Assembly: GCA_963920705.1 (NCBI GenBank)
Contig: OY987226.1
Location: forward strand, 7,132,501 to 7,196,500
Direction: 5' to 3'
Origin: Odiellus spinosus
Lineage: Eukaryota > Arthropoda > Arachnida > Opiliones > Phalangiidae
Length of the DNA: 64,000 bases
The first letter of the stretch is position 1, and every line of letters starts with the position of its first letter. The notes under the pieces were generated by a model. The model was not told the DNA's origin. It saw only the letters and a program-made list of their open reading frames with translations, and searched no databases. Of the stretch, positions 58,601-64,000 are shown piece by piece. Both the position numbers and the translations under genes were made by a program.

Positions 58601-59590
58601 TAAATAAGGTGTTTTCTATAGACAGAGGCAGGATTTATACTTTTTGGTCTTTCATTTATTTTTAATTCACACGTCTGCATCGGAAGTCCGAGAAAATATA
58701 TTATCTTGTCTCAATTGTGGGAAGGAAATTTAGGTTTTAGCATTCAGAATATTCATAGTTTCTCCTTCCATCCACAGCGTCTGGCATCCCCTTTGATCAA
58801 TTTTAATTGCTGTAGGTCTTTCATAATTTGATTTCTACGACTTCTCGGTTTTCCTGAACGCCCCATTAACATAAAAGTGGTCGATAGACGATTTTATTAA
58901 GCTTGAGGTATCTGGTGGTCTTTTTAATGCAGGATTCAAAACTCATGGAACCAATTTTTTATAAATTTATAAAATAAACTCCTCTTCAAAGTATAGCAAC
59001 ATGGAATAATAATACAAAGGTGTAGAAGTACTCATAGCTGGTATGCGTTTTTTTTATAAAAAAAAACTTTGGTGGACTCGTAATGACTATATGGATCTGA
59101 ATTGAACCAATTCATTGTCTTCAGTTTATTCGGACAATGGACACCTATCTTAATGGATAAAGATGTATAACAAAACCTGGCGTTCATAAGCTAATAATGG
59201 TCAAATAATAGTCAGCCTATTCCGAGCGTTTGCCAGAGACGCACGAGGTTTTATTAGTTACTACTTTGGCCACTGTTTGCCGTTAGAGGACGCTTATGAA
59301 TACCATGGTTTGTTATTCATTTTGATCTAATAAGGTAGATGTCCATCGTTAATAGTCCTAAATGAAATAAATGGCTTTAATTCTTGTAAATTGGAATCAA
59401 ATATAAACCTCTTGTTTCGTTAAAAAAACAATATTCGTGACAATTTTAGTTCACTGTCATTGGTCATTACGAGTGGGGAAAAAATAATACACGTTTCAGT
59501 TCCCGCTAGATAAAAAAAACCACCAGAATCATTTAGTCCTCAGCTTTATAAAAATCATCAAAAAGGGTAAAGTTCTATTCCAGCACCAAC
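58601..59590. other. intron 2 sequence, 5' part
   Basis: AT-rich, no feature recognised. It reaches the proposed donor ATTG|GTTGGT at 59591/59590. Confidence 0.4.
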
Positions 59591-60039
59591 CAATCGATTT
59601 TTTATCAGGCTTGGGGCAATCCTTTTCGTCCGAATTATCTCCGCAATCGTCGCGTCCGTCGCACATCCGGTAATTGGCAAGACACGTGCCATTAGGACAA
59701 GTAAATAATCCTTCACATTTCTTGACGCAGTTAACCTCGTCAGAGCCATCAGCGCAATCAATATCCGAATCGCATCTCCAACAATTGGGTATACATCCGG
59801 GTTTAACCCACGTTGCGCATTGAAATTGGTTCTTGCCACAAACATTGACGGCTTGAGTTACAGTTTCGGTGCAATTCGGCGCATTATTCGTGCAGTTATA
59901 ACCTATAAATTTCGTAGATTTCCATTGAAGTTTGGGGATGAACGCGCTGTGTTCAATTATACTTGCCCAAAATTTGGTAATTCCAATTCATCGCCAAAAT
60001 GACGACAAAAGTAAACCATTTTTCCGCAAAATATTTCAT
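59591..60039 (-). CDS. secreted LDLa-domain protein, predicted exons 1 and 2
   Basis: Exon 1 (60039-59967) encodes a 24-residue signal peptide (hydrophobic core FTFVVILAM). A 64-bp intron follows with a GC donor, TTGG|GCAAGT, and the acceptor TTTATAG at 59903. Exon 2 (59902-59591) encodes two NCT glycosylation sequons, then an LDLa module with an extra cysteine (residues 46-83, ending [11 protein letters not shown]) and a standard LDLa module (87-120, ending [11 protein letters not shown]). Phases (1 and 1) keep the frame into exon 3, giving 183 residues in all. If exon 2 is not spliced, the frame stops at 59529. LDLa modules bind calcium and ligands outside the cell; the ligand is unknown. 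Frames at 59558-59845 and 59820-60002 are shadows. Confidence 0.65.
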
Positions 60040-60394
60040 GTTGATACATACAGTAGAACGAGGTTATATTAATAACTTTTTATAACAAAAATTTATCTTC
60101 GAGCTTAATGCTGAGTTGAGACGTAATTTAATACATTATATCTTTATCGCTTGAAATTTGATATTCTTGATTAATTTTTTGGTTTTAGAATAAGTTTTAT
60201 CATCTACAGTAAACGACTTGTTTCTGCATTCGTAAGATGTCGAGTTCTATTAAATGATGAAGGCCGTAATTGCATCACGTGACTGAAACTTATTTCCTCA
60301 CTCGACGCCTGTTCATATACATGTTGCAATTAGGTAATGGTTATCCTTAATTGTCGTCGAATATTTTTCTCTTCGAAGCTCTTGGTTTTAAATC
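60040..60394. promoter_or_regulatory. upstream region of the LDLa gene
   Basis: Low-copy AT-rich DNA 5' of the predicted start. It contains tcacgtgac near 60276. No TATA box or initiator could be assigned with confidence. Confidence 0.3.
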
Positions 60395-60691
60395 CTGCGT
60401 TCATACCGGGCCTTGGAATCTATTTAAACCGTTTCAAAACGTTTCGCTAGAGTCGTGTGAACAGGAAACCATCTTTTCTCGGATCGATTTGATTCGATTT
60501 CTCGAAACTGCTTCGGAAACCCGTTTCATACCGATTCGGTTTCAACAACCGATAGATGAAATATACGATAAATCGAACTATAAAGATAGTGTGATGTGAA
60601 CAAGTGACGCTTAAAACGATTCCAGGCGATTTGAATATCGGTTTGATTTTACTGTCTCAAATCGATTAAAAAATGCTAGTGTGACCGTAGC
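60395..60691. mobile_element. MITE family B, copy 3
   Basis: Starts ctgcgttcatacc and ends gtgtgaccgtagc, in opposite orientation to copy 1. The body shares gtcgtgtgaacaggaaacc and ccgattcggtttcaacaacc. The flanking TTA is no longer readable. The 82-codon frame inside is not a gene. Confidence 0.78.
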
Positions 60692-60752
60692 AATAGAGAA
60701 TCGTATTTTCCTCTCCGTTAAACGAATGAGTTTTAAAACTTCGTTCCTTTAA

Positions 60753-61185
60753 AGGGAGAATGCAACCTAATTACAAGTGATTTTTTATCGATTCCTTATC
60801 GTTTAAATAGGCCTAATCCACCGATAAAAAGTTTACAATACAAATATTAAACTAGAAATAAATTTAAATCTTACCCTGAAAATAGGCTTAGCGGGATTCA
60901 TGGAGATCCTGAATCGCGTCCGTGTAAGGTCTAGCGACCAATGAGCAAAGGCCCGTCGTTCACGCGAGATCTTCACGAGACTTACGTCGCGCGCGATTGG
61001 TCGCTAGACCTTACACGCGAGGAAATCAGGAGCTCCATGAATCCCACTAAGCCTATTTTCAGGATAAGTTTTAAATTTATTTCTAGTTTAAAATTTGTTA
61101 GTAAATTTTTTAAATAGTGGATTAGGCCTATTTAAACAATAAGGAATCAATAAAAAATAACTTGTTGTTAGGTTGCATCCTCCCT
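60753..61185. mobile_element. foldback MITE family C, copy 2
   Basis: 433 bp between TTAA at 60749-60752 and 61186-61189. Termini are AGGGAGAATGCAACCTAA and its near complement. The core is gtctagcgaccaat...attggtcgctagac around a G+C-rich, CpG-rich loop of about 55 bp. Copy 4 at the window end carries the same loop in reverse. Confidence 0.88.
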
Positions 61186-61549
61186 TTAATATAAATCTAG
61201 AATGTCACTTGATATAAAACCCAACTACAAGAGACTTTAGCACCACTTTTTCTGGAAAACAATTCCAAGTTCGCGTAAATTCGTATACTTTACAACCAAA
61301 CTCTCGACTCTTTCCCAAGAAATTCTGTCACGAAGAACGTATTCTTGTCGCCGCTCAATTAAGTATTAATTAGAAGTGTACGCTATAGAGCTAGTTCGGG
61401 AGACTCCAGGCGGAAAATTGAAAAATCCTTTTCTTAACCTTATAGTTCGTCTCATTAAGTGTTTGCGATACATGCAAAGCTATAGTTTGGCTCGGTTGTT
61501 ATCGGGATTAACTTAAAGTGAGACTGACATCATTTTTTCGAGTACTTAT
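61186..61549. other. gene-free stretch
   Basis: No feature recognised between two elements. Confidence 0.4.
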
Positions 61550-62288
61550 TCGTAATATTTTAGAATCGATTTAAACGTTTCGATGGAGTCGTGTGAACAG
61601 GAAACCGTCTATTCTCAAATCAATTTCATACGATTTCTCGAAACTGCTTCGGGAACCAGTTTCATACCGATTCGGTTTCAACAACCGACTAATAAAGTTA
61701 CAATAAATTGATTTATAAAGATAATGTGTGAACGCATGACGCTAAAAACGATGCCTGGCGATCTTAATATCGGTTTGATTTTACCGTTTCAAATCGATTA
61801 ATAAAATGCTATACTCCGTCCAACGAAAGATGAGCCCTGAGAATTTCGCCCAAATTGGGGTCGCCACCATCGACCCCATAATTATTTATCAACTTGTTTT
61901 CTCATTTCGACGATTGTCCGCTTTATAGTCTGCTATTAAAACGATAGGGTTAATCGAGTTTGAGGAAGTCGGCTTTTTGCCATGTATATTTTGTACGTTT
62001 TTGTGTTTTGCATTACTATTGACTATTTTCTAATATATACGTCAGAGTGTCTATGGCTAAAGCTCGAGTAGTCGTTATACATTGCAAAAAGCAGACTTCC
62101 TCAAACCTTCAATTTATAAGCTCAAACTCGATTAACCCTATCGTTTTAATAGCAGACTATAAAGCGGACAATCGTCGAAATGAGAAAACAAGTTGATTAA
62201 TAATTATGGGGTCGATGGTGGCGACCCCAATTTGGGCGAAATTCTCAGGGCTCATCTTTCGTTGGACGGAGTATAGTGTGACCGTAGC
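61550..62288. mobile_element. MITE family B, copy 4, split by a TA-flanked palindrome
   Basis: The left part 61550-61811 and right part 62274-62288 together match copy 3. The junction is ataaaatgc-TA and TA-gtgtgaccgtagc, with ttaa following. It hosts the element at 61812-62273. Confidence 0.75.
61812..62273. mobile_element. long-palindrome MITE nested in family B (462 bp)
   Basis: Ends are TACTCCGTCCAACGAAAGAT and its complement. The arms extend about 170 bp each with near-perfect pairing, apart from a 25-bp extra segment in the right arm (about 62107-62130). It is flanked by TA at 61810-61811 and 62274-62275. Non-coding. The intact host sequence is visible in family B copy 3. Confidence 0.9.
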
Positions 62289-62309
62289 TTAAGCGTATCC
62301 AAATCTCCC

Positions 62310-62651
62310 GTAATCGTTTAAGCGTCCTCTGTTCACACATCACGAGGAGTAAGTAGCCGTGGTTTAATCAGTTTTTACCGAGGTTTGCATAGCCTTCTCA
62401 GTTCAATAAACCTCGGTTAATTGTGATTAAACCTTAGTTAAATCTGATTAAACTGGCTTGTTACGCCTCGTCTGAAAAGGGTATTACTGACTACGTATTT
62501 AGCATTGTCATAGGTTGTAGTTGAATACGTAATCGCGTAGTCGGTGTATGGAAGTGAATAAAAAATGATCGGTTCACACAGCCACAGCGAAACGTTTCGA
62601 AATCGGTTCTAGTATCGATTCCAAGGCTTATAGTGGTGTGAACGCGGCTTT
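62310..62651. mobile_element. probable family B relative with a diverged interior
   Basis: The right end (gaaacgtttcgaaatcgg...gtgtgaacgcggctt) is family B. The left end near 62310 (ctgttcacacatcacgagg) may be the other terminus. The interior has repeated ggtttaatc / gattaaacc motifs around 62360-62455. Confidence 0.5.
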
Positions 62652-63195
62652 TTTATTTAACCATTTCAAATCTATCTTTATACGCTATTATAAACGTAGC
62701 TATAACGAATTAATAATTATGATGATTGGATTTTTCCGTTTCACCCTTCCTTTAATGAATGGCATAGCGGGAAAACTTGTCTTGAGATGGAGAGTAGTTA
62801 TAATCTTTATACGATGACCGTAAATTAGGAGAAAAGGAAGCTAATCTAAGGGCAAGCTCGGGGCAAGAATCCCGTTATAACGGATTTCTCGGATTTGCGG
62901 TTCTTTCTTTTCGCATTACGCGCTCCAAATAACGCGAAAACATAAAAGTTGGGCTTTATATTAGCAGACATATTGCTTAAAGGTCGCCTTTATTCGGAGT
63001 ACGTACTATAGTGTTAAATAGCATAAAAACGCTTCGCTCGTATAACTAGAGCGACGGACGCTCGAAAGAACTCTATATAACTTAGAGAACCAAGCGCAAT
63101 ATAATCCGACAAAAATAGACACATAAATAAATGGCTTTGCCTTGGAGGAATAAGATAAAGGGATCCCAGGCTGGCAGTTTTCACCTATATGAGAG
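62652..63195. other. gene-free stretch
   Basis: No supported gene. The open frames at 63006-63331 on both strands overlap element D and its left flank. Confidence 0.4.
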
Positions 63196-63486
63196 CAAGA
63201 AGGATCAGATAAGGAGAGGAAAAGTGCGAACGGCACGGCTCCTACTGCGTCGGCCTAAACTCCCACTCTGGGAGAACGGGGGACAGACGGGGGTAGAGAT
63301 GCTTCGTGGTAAATTGTTGTCACGTGGGTAAAACGAATCCTTTATGAGACGCGCTAGCTAGCGACCACGTGACAACAGTTTACCTCGAGAATTTCCTATC
63401 CCCCTTTCCACCCGAGTGGGAGGTTGGCTCTTCTCTCTCTAACTCAACGCAGCCCCACTTTTCCTCTCCTTATCTGATCCTTCTTG
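63196..63486. mobile_element. foldback MITE family D, copy 2 (7-bp target duplication)
   Basis: 291 bp. Ends are CAAGAAGGATCAGATAAGG and its complement, flanked by ATGAGAG at 63189-63195 and 63487-63493. Very close to copy 1 at 43173-43453, with about 10 bp extra near 63283 (gacagacggggg). Confidence 0.92.
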
Positions 63487-63522
63487 ATGAGAGTGTCAAG
63501 CTAGTTGAGTAGTTTCCATTAA

Positions 63523-63673
63523 AGGGGGAACTTGGAGCTAAACATGGAACAGCATTTGAATTTATTTCTAGTTTAATATTTATTTTGTAATCTTTTTATT
63601 ATTGGATTAGGTCTATTTAAACCATCAGGAATCGAAAAAAAAATCACTTGTTACTACGTATTGCAGTCTCCCT
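63523..63673. mobile_element. family C, short internally deleted copy 3
   Basis: 151 bp between TTAA at 63519-63522 and 63674-63677. It holds only the ggattaggtctatttaaacc and right terminal parts of family C (tgcagtctccct). The right TTAA is shared with the next copy. Confidence 0.75.
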
Positions 63674-63677
63674 TTAA

Positions 63678-64000
63678 AGGGAGGATGCAACCTAAAAACA
63701 AGTGATTTTTTATCGATTCCTTATTGTTTAAATAGGTCTAATCCACTACTGAAAATATTTACAAACAAATATTAAACTAGAAATAAATTTAAAACTTACC
63801 CTGAAAATAGGCTTAGTGGGATTCGTGGAGGTCCTGTTTTCCTCGCGTGTAAGGTCTAGCGACCAATCGCGCGCGACGTAAGTCTCGTGGAGATCTCGCG
63901 TGAACGACGGGCCTTTGCTCATTGGTCGCTAGACCTTACACGGACGCGATTCAGGATCTCCATGAATCCCGCTAAGCCTATTTTCAGGGTAAGTTTTAAA
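63678..64000. mobile_element. family C, copy 4 (cut by the window end)
   Basis: Starts AGGGAGGATGCAACCTAA after TTAA. It matches copy 2 in reverse: the central loop reads cgcgcgcgacgtaagtctcg here and its complement in copy 2. It runs past the window end. Confidence 0.85.

Noticed and set aside
59558..59845. 95-codon minus-strand ATG frame as the LDLa gene product
   Set aside because: It is the wrong frame. The LDLa modules lie one base over, without a local ATG.
63131..63331. 66-codon frame in element D
   Set aside because: It lies across a MITE terminus and is not conserved as a frame in the copy at 43173-43453.

Overview
The window looks like an AT-rich, repeat-dense arthropod nuclear genome. 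The signs are two intronless seven-helix receptors of the insect-type gustatory/odorant receptor superfamily, a BEL/Pao LTR retrotransposon, many short inverted-repeat DNA elements, and a secreted LDL-receptor class A (LDLa) gene split by phase-1 introns. Nothing in the sequence fixes the arthropod class. There are no bacterial operons.

Positions 1-25 kb form a duplicated chemoreceptor block. Two paralogous receptors lie on the minus strand about 20 kb apart (3025-4185 and 23249-24424). Around and between them are four copies of a minus-strand RNA gene. Its 5' end folds like the Alu domain of SRP (7SL) RNA, its 3' end pairs back as SRP helix 5 does, and it ends in a pol III T-run. Copies 1-3 share an upstream TATA box and a second conserved block. 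The middle of the RNA is a length-variable minisatellite. A young BEL/Pao element (4474-15174, target duplication gtaat, LTRs 663 and 664 bp that differ only in simple runs) sits in a flank of this block. Its gag-pol frame is split by a nested 3,688-bp TA-flanked element that carries two 21-bp satellites.

Positions 18-21 kb hold tandem and foldback repeats. Positions 25-56 kb contain no gene I can support. They hold a 172-bp satellite (31.9-33.5 kb) and at least six families of short inverted-repeat elements with clean target duplications of 9, 7, 3 (TTA), 2 (TA) and 4 (TTAA) bp, several nested in one another.

Positions 56.98-60.04 kb hold a three-exon minus-strand gene that I assembled by eye: a signal peptide exon followed by three LDLa modules, with a GC-AG first intron. 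Positions 60.4-64 kb are again a nest of the same element families. Copy counts, identities and domain calls were made by reading the sequence; no searches were run.
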